Shown in pieces: positions 17,740 to 25,371 of a stretch of 31,480 nucleotides of DNA. A model generated the notes under the pieces. That model was not told the DNA's origin and did no database searches. It saw only the letters and a program-made list of their open reading frames with translations. Source of the stretch: Sulfurovum sp. (GTDB lineage Bacteria; Campylobacterota; Campylobacteria; Campylobacterales; Sulfurovaceae); assembly GCA_023955225.1 (NCBI GenBank), contig JAGSGJ010000024.1, forward strand, positions 1-31,480, given 5' to 3'. Position 1 is the first letter of the stretch, and each line of letters starts with the position of its first letter. A program made the translations under genes and the position numbers.

Positions 17740-18110
17740 TCAAGTGCTCCTTTTTTCCATGCGTATACGAAACCAATCGTAAGTAGTAATATAAATAGTA
17801 TCATCTCAGCAAAACCGAACCAACCAAGTAATTTAAAGTCAATCGCCCAAGGGAACATAAAGATAATCTCTACATCAAACAAAATAAACAAAAGTGCTAT
17901 CAGGTAAAACTGTGCAGAAATGGTGTTAGGTTGTTTAGTCACCTCTGGTCCACATTCGTATATACTTAATTTAAGTCTTTCCGTATCAAGCCGTGCAAAT
18001 TTTCTACTAACAAAACGTGCAGCCCATAGCGTCGCTGGGAACGCCACAGCTGTTAACGCGAATAAAACAAATACACCGAAATATGGATGTTCTGTAATTA
18101 CATGAGTCAT
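17721..18110 (-). CDS. nuoA: NADH-quinone oxidoreductase subunit A
   Basis: A 129-residue, three-helix membrane subunit. KLSIYECGPEVT is the conserved loop (usual YECG), and FDVEIIFMFPWAI is the conserved second helix. The start is ATG at 18110 (MTHVITEHPYF): it has an AAAGGGA Shine-Dalgarno six bases upstream. A longer frame reaching TTG at 18152 is open but has no ribosome site and makes the protein longer than the family. It is the first gene of the nuo cluster. Confidence 0.95.
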   Translation of the reverse strand: MTHVITEHPYFGVFVLFALTAVAFPATLWAARFVSRKFARLDTERLKLSIYECGPEVTKQPNTISAQFYLIALLFILFDVEIIFMFPWAIDFKLLGWFGFAEMILFILLLTIGFVYAWKKGALEWHSIK

Positions 18111-18220
18111 ATTAATCCCTTTATTTTCATAATTCTCTTTGAAAATGCGCAAAGCCCATTTTCAATTTCTCTCACTGAAATACGCCTTGGGCTCAAGTTT
18201 TCACTTGCTTTTTCAGTATA
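18111..18220 (-). promoter_or_regulatory. Candidate nuo operon promoter and leader
   Basis: The minus strand shows TATACT at 18220-18215 as a possible -10, giving a leader of about 100 nt. No good -35 is seen. Within the leader, AGCCCA/TGGGCT arms (18153-18158 and 18188-18193) and GAAAATG/CATTTTC arms (18141-18163 region) overlap, so two alternative hairpins are possible. Confidence 0.35.
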
Positions 18221-18307
18221 GAAGATCCTCAGAATAGTACTTGTATAATAGCTGAAAGATGGTTAAAAGGTTTTGGAGACTTAGTGCTTTATGTGATTAG
18301 TTTTTAG

Positions 18308-18333
18308 GATGTAACTAGATGTAACTAGATGTA
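18308..18333. repeat. 10-bp tandem direct repeat, 2.6 copies
   Basis: GATGTAACTA occurs twice in tandem and is followed by GATGTA. It lies in the 283-nt intergenic region between nuoA and the rhodanese gene. A candidate plus-strand -10 (TACAAT, 18351-18356) follows 17 nt after, so the last copy sits in the -35 position for the rhodanese gene. The period of one helical turn fits a protein-binding site; this is inference. Confidence 0.5.
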
Positions 18334-18393
18334 TAGCAAGAAAATACCGATACAATATCAAATAAAATTATAATAAAGATAAGGAACAACAGA

Positions 18394-18807
18394 GTGAATC
18401 TTCATAAAAAATATATCAATGTACTTTACTGGATCGCTATGGCAGGCTTACTCTTTTGGTTTGTTTACTCTAAAGGTTGGATACTTGCCAACTTTGAATC
18501 CATAGATGCAAAACAAGCCATACATTTGCTGGAAAATGATGGTAATGTAACACTTCTTGATGTCCGAACCATACAAGAGTATAAAAGTGGCCATCTCAGA
18601 GATGCAACACTCATACCGGTACAAGCGCTCAGTAAAAATCTGGGTATGCTCAAACAAGATAAAAATAAAAAGATCATTGTGTACTGCAGAACAGGCAGCA
18701 GAAGTGTATCTGCATCCCGTATCTTGGAAGAAAATGGCTTTACCCCACTCAATGTTAAAGGCGGGATCATTCAATTGATCGGTGCTGGAGTTACCTTAGT
18801 GCAATAA
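18394..18807 (+). CDS. Membrane-anchored rhodanese-like sulfurtransferase
   Basis: A 137-residue protein. Residues 9-27 form a transmembrane helix preceded by lysines, so the rhodanese domain (about 36-137) probably faces the periplasm. The domain shows LLDVRTIQEYKSGH and the active-site loop YCRTGSRS, with the catalytic cysteine. Such enzymes bind and transfer persulfide sulfur. The start is GTG with an AAGGA Shine-Dalgarno nine bases before. The gene stands alone, divergent from nuoA, and converges on the zinc-ribbon gene with a 7-nt gap. The substrate cannot be told from sequence. Confidence 0.85.
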   Translation: MNLHKKYINVLYWIAMAGLLFWFVYSKGWILANFESIDAKQAIHLLENDGNVTLLDVRTIQEYKSGHLRDATLIPVQALSKNLGMLKQDKNKKIIVYCRTGSRSVSASRILEENGFTPLNVKGGIIQLIGAGVTLVQ

Positions 18808-18814
18808 GTTCTAT

Positions 18815-20083
18815 TTATTCTCCACATTCAATACAATACTGAATGTGTTTAGGTGTTTGTTTTTTACATGATATACACTCTCTATTTAGTTCTTCTTGGC
18901 AAAAACCACAATAATTCTTAGTATAATCCACTCTATTACGACAGTTTGGGCATATACTTTGATTGTATGCATCAATATATAGGGTTTTTTCCTTCATTTC
19001 TTTTCTTAATTTTTCTCTTTTAGAAACACTTCTTTGTATAAAGAAAATAACCAAACCAACACTCAAAATACCAAGAAACATTAAGAAATAGTACCCTAAA
19101 AATACAAAACCAAATTTGTATAAAAAAGTAATGATTTTCTCTAAAAATCTACGTGGAATAATATGGTAAATCAAATACATGACGTCAATGAATATAGGCA
19201 ACAGAGTGATGATGATAATATGAGAACTGATGAGTGCAATGAGCTTATTTGGGACCGATGCTTTTTTTGTAAGTTTTGTAGAAAATCTATATGCCAGAAA
19301 AGATAAGATTAATAAAGGCAGTGTGAACTTTAACAAATACAGGAAAGATATAAAAGGCTGCCAAAAAGTATATGTATCAAACTCTTTTTTAAATTGATCT
19401 CTATTCTTATTGACAAAACCAACATACGCTTGATAGCCTGTGTATCTAGGCAATTCTTTGATACCTTCAATCTGCATGTCAATATTTTTTTCTTTTTTCA
19501 ATAAGTCATAATATTTGATTTTGATACTCTTATCTATATCTTGCTCTGAAGAAGATATTTCTTCAAAAAGCGAGGTATTGTATCTTTTTTCAATACCATT
19601 GATTTCTGCTAAAATATTTCGTTTGTTATTTCTAAGGTTATTCCTTAACTCTTTATTTGTTTTAAATTCTTTAGAGTGTGTAAAAACAGCTATCTTCTTG
19701 TATAGTTCTGTGCATATTTCTGCTACTCTTCTCTCTTCATGAATTTGAATATTTTCAGTACCATAATACCCTGGATTTGTAGGGGTATAAAAAGAATTAT
19801 ATTCTGAAAATGGAAATACATCATAAGTATATCCATAAGATGTATTGCTCCATATTTTAGTTTTATGTTTTGGGTTAAAATGATTTTGACACTGATACGG
19901 GTATTTCACACTTACATCAGGAGACATATGTTTTTCGGAGTCTATCCCTGTTAATATAGTGATAAATAAGAATATATCTAAAATAATAATAAAAAGTATA
20001 GAAAACTTAGAAAAGGGCTCATTGTTGAATGTAAATAAGGTTGACTTTGTTCTGGTAAAAAATGATTTTACATATGATAACAT
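18815..20083 (-). CDS. Membrane protein with C-terminal double zinc ribbon, function unknown
   Basis: A 422-residue protein I do not recognise. It has a hydrophobic helix at about residues 27-45, then a long probably periplasmic segment (about 50-235) rich in Tyr, Asn and charged residues with a helical part, then about three further helices (about 240-350). The last 45 residues hold four CxxC knuckles (Cys378/381, 392/395, 403/406, 417/420), forming two zinc ribbons on the cytoplasmic side. Codon usage is AT-rich like its neighbours. ATG at 20083 has an AAGGAA site. The AAA+ ATPase gene lies 41 nt upstream on the same strand, so co-transcription is possible. A CACATTCA/TGAATGTG dyad inside its last codons may terminate the rhodanese transcript. 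Confidence 0.8.
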   Translation of the reverse strand: MLSYVKSFFTRTKSTLFTFNNEPFSKFSILFIIILDIFLFITILTGIDSEKHMSPDVSVKYPYQCQNHFNPKHKTKIWSNTSYGYTYDVFPFSEYNSFYTPTNPGYYGTENIQIHEERRVAEICTELYKKIAVFTHSKEFKTNKELRNNLRNNKRNILAEINGIEKRYNTSLFEEISSSEQDIDKSIKIKYYDLLKKEKNIDMQIEGIKELPRYTGYQAYVGFVNKNRDQFKKEFDTYTFWQPFISFLYLLKFTLPLLILSFLAYRFSTKLTKKASVPNKLIALISSHIIIITLLPIFIDVMYLIYHIIPRRFLEKIITFLYKFGFVFLGYYFLMFLGILSVGLVIFFIQRSVSKREKLRKEMKEKTLYIDAYNQSICPNCRNRVDYTKNYCGFCQEELNRECISCKKQTPKHIQYCIECGE

Positions 20084-20124
20084 CTAAATTCCTTAGCTTA
20101 ATAATTTCTATTGCATTTTGAAGT

Positions 20125-21858
20125 TTAAACTTTAAAGCCCATACTTTTCACACCTTCAAAACTGGAACCAAGCTCTTTTTCTATCTCTTCGAGGAAGTCT
20201 TGATTGCCAAATACGCTCTCTTTTCGCACAGCTACTCTATAGGCTGTATTTTTGATGATAAGATTGATCTGGCCACCTGTGAGTTCATATTTAGAGAGCT
20301 CTGACATGTCAAACCCCTCTTCATAATCTGCATTTTCAGGAAGCATAAATTGCCAGAGTCTCAGACGTTGTTTTTTACCTGGTTTTTTGAACTCTATTTT
20401 GTGATTAAAACGTCTCGAAAAGGCTTTATCTATATTACCAAGCAAATTGGTTGTAGCAATGAGTATACCTTCAAATTTTTCGATCTGTTCAAGGAAGATA
20501 TTTTGCATTTGGTTATGCATCTTATCTGCAGAACTTCCTGCTCCTTCACTTCTTGCACTCAAAAACTGGTCTGCTTCATTCAGCAGCAAGATAGGATCCA
20601 CCTTTGCTTTTTTACTTAACTCTTTAAAGTCATCAAATATTTTGCGTACATTCTTTTCACTTTCCCCTACATACATAGAAAGGATCTTGGAACAGTCAAA
20701 TGAGAGTATGGGACGTTTGAGTGTTTTAGCCAGACTCATTGCAGTCATTGTTTTACCTGTCCCTGCAGCGCCATAGAAAATGATACGAGCATCGATACCT
20801 TTACGTTTGTCTTTGATCCCCCATTCTCTAAGTTTTTTAAACACTTCTTTGTCAACCTGTTTGACAACATTTTGTAATGTCTCTTTTGTTTTAGGATGCA
20901 GGACGACATCATCTAACGTAGTCGTAGGCTTCAAGTACTCGAAAAGTTCTTGTTCCTGCACCAGTGCATCTAACTTGAGTTTTGTTACTTTTTTGCTTTT
21001 TTTAGGATGTATGATTCTCTGCATCACCTCTTCTTGCAAATAAAAAGAACGACTCACTCCACCAAACATGTTAAGTATCTCTTCATAGTCGATGATATCA
21101 TCGCTTATGAGTCTCGCACCATCTTCTAGCAAGGCACGGTTTTTTATCTTTTCGTACTCATCAAAACTGATAAGTTCTATCAGAGTATTCATGTCCCTAA
21201 ATTGTCCTTCTCCCCCACTGTACTCTTCTTTGAGTAAGGCCAGGAAGATCCGTTTTTCTTTCTCATCAAGTTCTTTTTCTTTAAAGAACTCTTCTACCAC
21301 AATGGGCGCTTCTGTCATCTTCACACGCTCTTCTATACGGGTTGTCAAAAGTGTCAATTTATTTTTCAGACGTCCTATGCTTAGTGAGTTATCTGCAAAT
21401 CCTTGTTTAAATGTAGATATTTTATGTAAAAGTGCCACCATGTCAAACTGGTCTTGAAGGTACTCCAAGTGGTCTGTGTAAGGTTTTACTTCAGGAAGGA
21501 AAATCTCCAATGAGCCCTCTTCAAGCAGACGCAACAAAGAGATACTTGGTGTCACAGAAGTACTTAGAAGTTCTAACTTGGATGCTTCATGTGCTTTGAC
21601 CTGTCCAAAACTCACCTGGATCATCCAACCTAGATCTAAAAGGTTTTTGATCAATCCGAGTTTTTTCAGATAGAGATACCCCTCTGATGAAAATTTGTCT
21701 TGAAGTATCTCCAGTACAGAAATTTCTTCCAGCCCAGCTACATAACGTTTACAAATGTACTGCACCAATGATGCTTCTTCTTTTGTACATTTTAAATGCT
21801 CAAAAATCGATGTCTTGGTGACATCTTTTGTTTCAATAAAGTCAATAAGGTGTTTCAA
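20125..21858 (-). CDS. AAA+ ATPase of the classic (spastin/Cdc48-like) clade
   Basis: A 577-residue protein. The N-terminal 300 residues are mostly helical, without recognised domain. The C-terminal AAA module has Walker A GAAGTGKT (363-370), Walker B ILLLNEADQFL (423-433) with Asn427 in place of the usual first Asp, sensor-1 Asn471 in ATTN, the arginine finger pair Arg482-Arg483 (SRRF), and GGQ at 528-530 in the sensor-2 region. Such ATPases remodel or unfold protein partners; the partner is unknown. The Glu of Walker B is kept, so hydrolysis remains plausible. The gene is divergent from the PTS operon and upstream of the zinc-ribbon membrane protein. Confidence 0.88.
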   Translation of the reverse strand: MKHLIDFIETKDVTKTSIFEHLKCTKEEASLVQYICKRYVAGLEEISVLEILQDKFSSEGYLYLKKLGLIKNLLDLGWMIQVSFGQVKAHEASKLELLSTSVTPSISLLRLLEEGSLEIFLPEVKPYTDHLEYLQDQFDMVALLHKISTFKQGFADNSLSIGRLKNKLTLLTTRIEERVKMTEAPIVVEEFFKEKELDEKEKRIFLALLKEEYSGGEGQFRDMNTLIELISFDEYEKIKNRALLEDGARLISDDIIDYEEILNMFGGVSRSFYLQEEVMQRIIHPKKSKKVTKLKLDALVQEQELFEYLKPTTTLDDVVLHPKTKETLQNVVKQVDKEVFKKLREWGIKDKRKGIDARIIFYGAAGTGKTMTAMSLAKTLKRPILSFDCSKILSMYVGESEKNVRKIFDDFKELSKKAKVDPILLLNEADQFLSARSEGAGSSADKMHNQMQNIFLEQIEKFEGILIATTNLLGNIDKAFSRRFNHKIEFKKPGKKQRLRLWQFMLPENADYEEGFDMSELSKYELTGGQINLIIKNTAYRVAVRKESVFGNQDFLEEIEKELGSSFEGVKSMGFKV

Positions 21859-21888
21859 TAATATTCCTATATAGTTAATCAGAAGGTT

Positions 21889-21929
21889 CTATACTTTGAG
21901 TATAACAAATATTTGCTATACTTTGAGTA
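21889..21929. promoter_or_regulatory. Operator-like array of TATACT/AGTATA half-sites
   Basis: The 14-mer CTATACTTTGAGTA occurs at 21889-21902 and again at 21916-21929, period 27. Between and overlapping them is a 24-bp dyad (21899-21922) in which 22 of 24 bases are symmetric, centred on AAATATTT. Half-sites therefore alternate in orientation: TATACT, AGTATA, TATACT, AGTAAT. TATACT is also a good -10 hexamer, so promoter and operator may overlap. It lies between the divergent AAA+ and PTS genes. No regulator gene is visible in the window. Confidence 0.6.
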
Positions 21930-21959
21930 ATACATTGGCTTGTAAAAAAGGGAGAGCAG

Positions 21960-22046
21960 ATGCGTATAGTTTTTAGAGATGGTGCCACAAAAAATGCATC
22001 TGGGCTTTATGGCCGATATATTCGATGTATAAGAGATATAAAATAA
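21960..22046 (+). CDS. Leader-like 28-aa ORF before the HPr-EI gene
   Basis: ATG at 21960 is preceded by a strong Shine-Dalgarno (AAGGGAGAG) and opens a frame of 28 codons, product starting MRIVFRDGATKNASG and basic overall. The TAA ends 3 nt before the ATG of the HPr-EI gene, whose own ribosome site is weak, so translational coupling is plausible. No family recognised; it could be a leader peptide or a remnant of another gene. Confidence 0.5.
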   Translation: MRIVFRDGATKNASGLYGRYIRCIRDIK

Positions 22047-22049
22047 GAG

Positions 22050-23876
22050 ATGTCACTATTTAAAAACCTGTTTCCCAAACCTCTTTCTACACAACTTACT
22101 GTCACTTCAAATAACGGGTTTCACCTTAGGCCCGTTGCACAGTTTTCCTCTTTAGCCAAATCATTTTCCTGTCAGATCACGGCTACTTTTAAAAACAGGA
22201 CTGTCGACACAAAAGGTGTCAACACTTTACTTTCACTCTCTTTAGAGAGCGGAGATACTTTTACACTGGTCACAAAAGGAAAAAAGGCAGAGGAAGCCCT
22301 TGAAGCACTTCAACTCCTTTTTGAAACACTGATGCAAAATGACAAAGAGATCAAACAGATAGAAAAAACCGCTTACAGTTATGAAGGCTCTGTGATGGAA
22401 GGAGAGATCATCTCTGAAGGCATTGCCATTGCTTCTACATACACCTATCGCACTCAAGAGGTGCAACACAAAAGTGATACAGATTTTAAAGAAGCCCTGC
22501 ATGCAAGTATGGATGAACTTGACGTATTTTATACTACACAGAAAGACAATGAGAATGCCGGTATTTACCTTGCACAAAAAGAGCTTCTGGCTTCTCTTGG
22601 CAATGAATGCCAAACATTGCCAGAGTTTGAACAGCTCATTGGGGAAGAATCAAAAAAACTTTTAGGCACAAAACTTGACTCCAAAAGAAGTGATTATCAA
22701 GATATACTCCAACGTGTCAAAAAACATCTGGGGCTAGAAGTAAAAGTCACTTTCCCAGATGCACCTTTTATACTGCTATGTACGGATCTGTTTCCAAGCG
22801 AGATCGACCATCTTCTACAGACAAAAGTAGAGGGTGTTATCTTAAAAGAAACTTCTGTGAACTCCCATACAGCTATCTTGCTTCGTGCTTCGGGTATCTG
22901 TTCTCTTATTGCAGACCCCCAGAGTCTTGTCGGAAATGAAACTGTTATACTCGATACACACGCTGGCGTAGTTGTTCAATATCCAAGCTCCGATGATCTG
23001 CAAAAAGCAAGAGAACATTTAGAAAAAGATAACGTACAAAAAGCACTCTCTGCGACAAAACGTTTTGAGTCTGCGACCACACAAAAAGGGCAACATATTA
23101 AAGTTTTTGCCAATGTCTCGGACATAAGCACTGCAAAAGCAGCCAAAGAAGAAGGTGCTGAGGGCATAGGTCTTTTACGTTCCGAGTTTTTATTTAAGGC
23201 AGAGAAACCCACTTTAAAGAAACAACAACAAGCCTACAAAGAGATCTTTGATATGTTTGATAACATCACTGTGCGTACACTGGATGTAGGAGGAGACAAA
23301 GCACTCTCCTATATCCAGATACCTACAGAGGATAACCCTTTCTTGGGTATACGTGGTGTACGTCTATTTGATACGCATCCTGAACTCTTAGAAGAACAAT
23401 TACATGCAATTTTCCTGGCTGCAGGGAACAAGCCTATCAAGATCATGTTTCCTATGGTCAGCTCTGTAGAAGAGTTTATACAAACAAAATATTTTGCCCA
23501 AAATGTAGCTAAAAAACATGAGCTTGATATTTCAAACCTTCTCTTTGGGATCATGATAGAAGTGCCATCCGTACTTTTCTTACTAGAATCATTTAATGAG
23601 GTGGTGGACTTCTACTCCATCGGAACCAATGACCTCACACAATACCTTTTTGCCATAGAGAGAACACATCCTCTGCTCAAAGCAGATGAGCTTTCTCCTG
23701 CAGTCTTTTCTGCTATTGAGACCATCCTTCACAAAGCAACAAAACCTGTAAGTATCTGTGGTGAACTGGCTACAAATAAAGATGCTATACCCACACTTTT
23801 AAACCTAGGTATGGAAACCCTCAGTGTTTCTCCTAAAAGCATAGCCCAAACAAAAGAGGAAATACGACATGTTTAA
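22050..23876 (+). CDS. ptsI: HPr-enzyme I fusion protein of the phosphotransferase system
   Basis: A 608-residue cytoplasmic fusion. Residues about 14-98 are an HPr domain with the phosphorylated histidine His25 (GFHLRPVA). The residue matching the regulatory Ser46 is Gly56, so HPr kinase control is unlikely. Residues about 115-608 are enzyme I: His273 in NSHTAILLRASG, LLRSEFLF, TLDVGGDKALSY, the arginines of LGIRGVRL, the FPMVSS strand, GTNDLTQY and the acid Cys570 in SICGELA. It takes phosphate from PEP and hands it to EIIA. The enzyme I segment is slightly shorter than usual. It overlaps the permease gene by 8 nt. Confidence 0.93.
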   Translation: MSLFKNLFPKPLSTQLTVTSNNGFHLRPVAQFSSLAKSFSCQITATFKNRTVDTKGVNTLLSLSLESGDTFTLVTKGKKAEEALEALQLLFETLMQNDKEIKQIEKTAYSYEGSVMEGEIISEGIAIASTYTYRTQEVQHKSDTDFKEALHASMDELDVFYTTQKDNENAGIYLAQKELLASLGNECQTLPEFEQLIGEESKKLLGTKLDSKRSDYQDILQRVKKHLGLEVKVTFPDAPFILLCTDLFPSEIDHLLQTKVEGVILKETSVNSHTAILLRASGICSLIADPQSLVGNETVILDTHAGVVVQYPSSDDLQKAREHLEKDNVQKALSATKRFESATTQKGQHIKVFANVSDISTAKAAKEEGAEGIGLLRSEFLFKAEKPTLKKQQQAYKEIFDMFDNITVRTLDVGGDKALSYIQIPTEDNPFLGIRGVRLFDTHPELLEEQLHAIFLAAGNKPIKIMFPMVSSVEEFIQTKYFAQNVAKKHELDISNLLFGIMIEVPSVLFLLESFNEVVDFYSIGTNDLTQYLFAIERTHPLLKADELSPAVFSAIETILHKATKPVSICGELATNKDAIPTLLNLGMETLSVSPKSIAQTKEEIRHV

Positions 23877-25242
23877 CTTACTACAAAGAATCGGGAAAGC
23901 ACTGATGACCCCCATCGCAGTGCTTCCTGTTGCTGCGCTTCTACTTCGTTTAGGTTTTGGTGATATCTTTGATGGTCAGGTAGCCCTTATCATGAAAAGT
24001 GCCGGAGATGCGATCTTCTCTCATCTTGATCTCCTTTTTGGTATAGGTATCGCCTACGGATTGGCCAAGAACAATGATGGTGCTGCAGCACTTGCAGGTG
24101 CCATAGGTGTTCTCATCGCCAAAGCAGTCTATCTCAGTATAGACAAAGATGTGAACATGGGTGTGTTTGTGGGTATTATCATCGGTGTCGTTGCAGGTAC
24201 TCTTTACAACCGTTATCATGACATCAAACTCCCTGAATTTTTAGGCTTTTTTGGAGGAAAACGTTTTGTCCCTATTATCACCGCTGTCTCAGCCATAGGC
24301 ATTGGTGTACTTGCCGGGTATTTTTGGCACTTTGCACAAAGCGGTATCGATCTGTTTTCAAATGCCATCATCGGATTAAATGAGGTAGGCACATTCATCT
24401 ACGGTACACTCAACCGTCTACTCATCCCATTAGGACTGCACCATATACTCAATTCTGTGTTTTGGTTTCAACTGGGAGAGTACAACTATCTTAAAGATGG
24501 TGTGGAAGTGGTGGCCAATGGAGACTTGCATCGTTTTTTTGCCGGTGATAAAACAGCGGGTGTCTATATGTCAGGTTTTTATATAGTCATGATGTTTGGC
24601 CTGCCTGCAATGGCATATGCGATCTACTTGAATACCCCAAAGAACTCCCGTAAAAAAGTAGGTGCCATCTTGGCAGGTGTTGCATTTACCTCATTCCTCA
24701 CAGGCATTACAGAACCTTTGGAGTTTCTCTTTTTATTTGTGGCACCTCTACTTTTTCTTTTGCATGCCCTACTTACAGGTCTGGCTCTTGCTGTAGCACA
24801 AATGTTAGACATTCATGCAGGCTTCGGGTTTTCTGCAGGATTCATTGATTATGTCATTAACTACAAACTAGCGACCAACCCTCTGTTAATTCTTCCTTTG
24901 GGAGCAGTGTTTGCTCTCATTTATTTTGTTGCGAGTTATTACACTATTAAAATGTTTAAGCTCAAAATATTTGATGATAGCAATGATAATCATGTTACAA
25001 ATACAAGGGATGAAGGACTGGCATTTATAGAAGCATTAGGAGGTATAGGAAACATCACGCATACCGATGCATGTATCACAAGACTTCGCATGTCGGTGAA
25101 TGACAGCAGTATCCTCTTAGATGAAACATTCATTACTCTTGGTGCTAAAGGCGTGATACGTCCAGATAAAAAATCTATTCAAATTGTCTTAGGTACAAGA
25201 GCTGAAAGTGTCGCGGAGTCTATTAAAGAAGCATTAAAATAA
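23869..25242 (+). CDS. nagE: PTS permease EIICB, N-acetylglucosamine type (NagE-like)
   Basis: A 457-residue protein. Residues 1-370 are the EIIC membrane domain (LMTPIAVLPVAALLLRLG, GLHHILNSVFWFQLGEY, FLTGITEPLEF), with the HHxxN and GITEP motifs typical of the glucose/GlcNAc family; the WFQLGEY form favours GlcNAc. Residues about 385-457 are EIIB with the phosphorylated Cys402 (DACITRLR). It takes up and phosphorylates the sugar. There is no EIIA domain; that is supplied by crr on the opposite strand. The 8-nt overlap with the HPr-EI gene implies coupling. Confidence 0.9.
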   Translation: MFNLLQRIGKALMTPIAVLPVAALLLRLGFGDIFDGQVALIMKSAGDAIFSHLDLLFGIGIAYGLAKNNDGAAALAGAIGVLIAKAVYLSIDKDVNMGVFVGIIIGVVAGTLYNRYHDIKLPEFLGFFGGKRFVPIITAVSAIGIGVLAGYFWHFAQSGIDLFSNAIIGLNEVGTFIYGTLNRLLIPLGLHHILNSVFWFQLGEYNYLKDGVEVVANGDLHRFFAGDKTAGVYMSGFYIVMMFGLPAMAYAIYLNTPKNSRKKVGAILAGVAFTSFLTGITEPLEFLFLFVAPLLFLLHALLTGLALAVAQMLDIHAGFGFSAGFIDYVINYKLATNPLLILPLGAVFALIYFVASYYTIKMFKLKIFDDSNDNHVTNTRDEGLAFIEALGGIGNITHTDACITRLRMSVNDSSILLDETFITLGAKGVIRPDKKSIQIVLGTRAESVAESIKEALK

Positions 25243-25253
25243 AAACGTGTTGC

Positions 25254-25269
25254 TTGGAGATATCTCCAC
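25254..25269. terminator. Short palindrome between the convergent PTS transcripts
   Basis: TGGAGATATCTCCA is a 14-base palindrome 12 nt after the nagE stop, with a T-rich stretch about 15 nt farther on. It may be a weak terminator between nagE (plus) and the 31-aa ORF (minus). The stem is only five base pairs with a 4-nt loop. Confidence 0.35.
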
Positions 25270-25275
25270 ACTGGG

Positions 25276-25371
25276 TTATTTCTTCTTTTTGGGGGTTTTG
25301 AGCACAATAAAAAATGCGACTAATATCAAACCATACACTACATAATAATAAATATTGTCACTTTGTGGCAT
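25276..25371 (-). CDS. Small membrane protein, 31 aa, last gene of the crr operon
   Basis: A 32-codon frame (with stop), starting ATG at 25371 and overlapping the crr stop as TAATG. A perfect GGAGGT Shine-Dalgarno lies six bases upstream, inside the end of crr. The product has a polar N-terminus (MPQSDNIYYY), one hydrophobic helix (about residues 10-24) and a basic C-terminus ending KTPKKKK, fitting a single-span protein with C-terminus in the cytoplasm. No known family recognised; it might associate with the EIICB permease or EIIA, but that is only from position. Confidence 0.65.
   Translation of the reverse strand: MPQSDNIYYYVVYGLILVAFFIVLKTPKKKK

Noticed and set aside
17721..18152. Longer nuoA start at 18152 (TTG)
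   Set aside because: The extra 14 residues have no ribosome site, while ATG at 18110 has AAAGGGA at the right distance and gives the usual length.
18823..18847. CACATTCA/TGAATGTG dyad as rhodanese terminator
   Set aside because: It lies inside the coding end of the zinc-ribbon gene, the loop is 9 nt and no T-tract follows, so it is mentioned there but not called as a terminator.
20447..20776. 109-aa plus-strand ORF opposite the AAA+ gene
   Set aside because: It is antisense to conserved Walker A/B coding sequence and has Ser/Leu-rich shadow composition, without a ribosome site.
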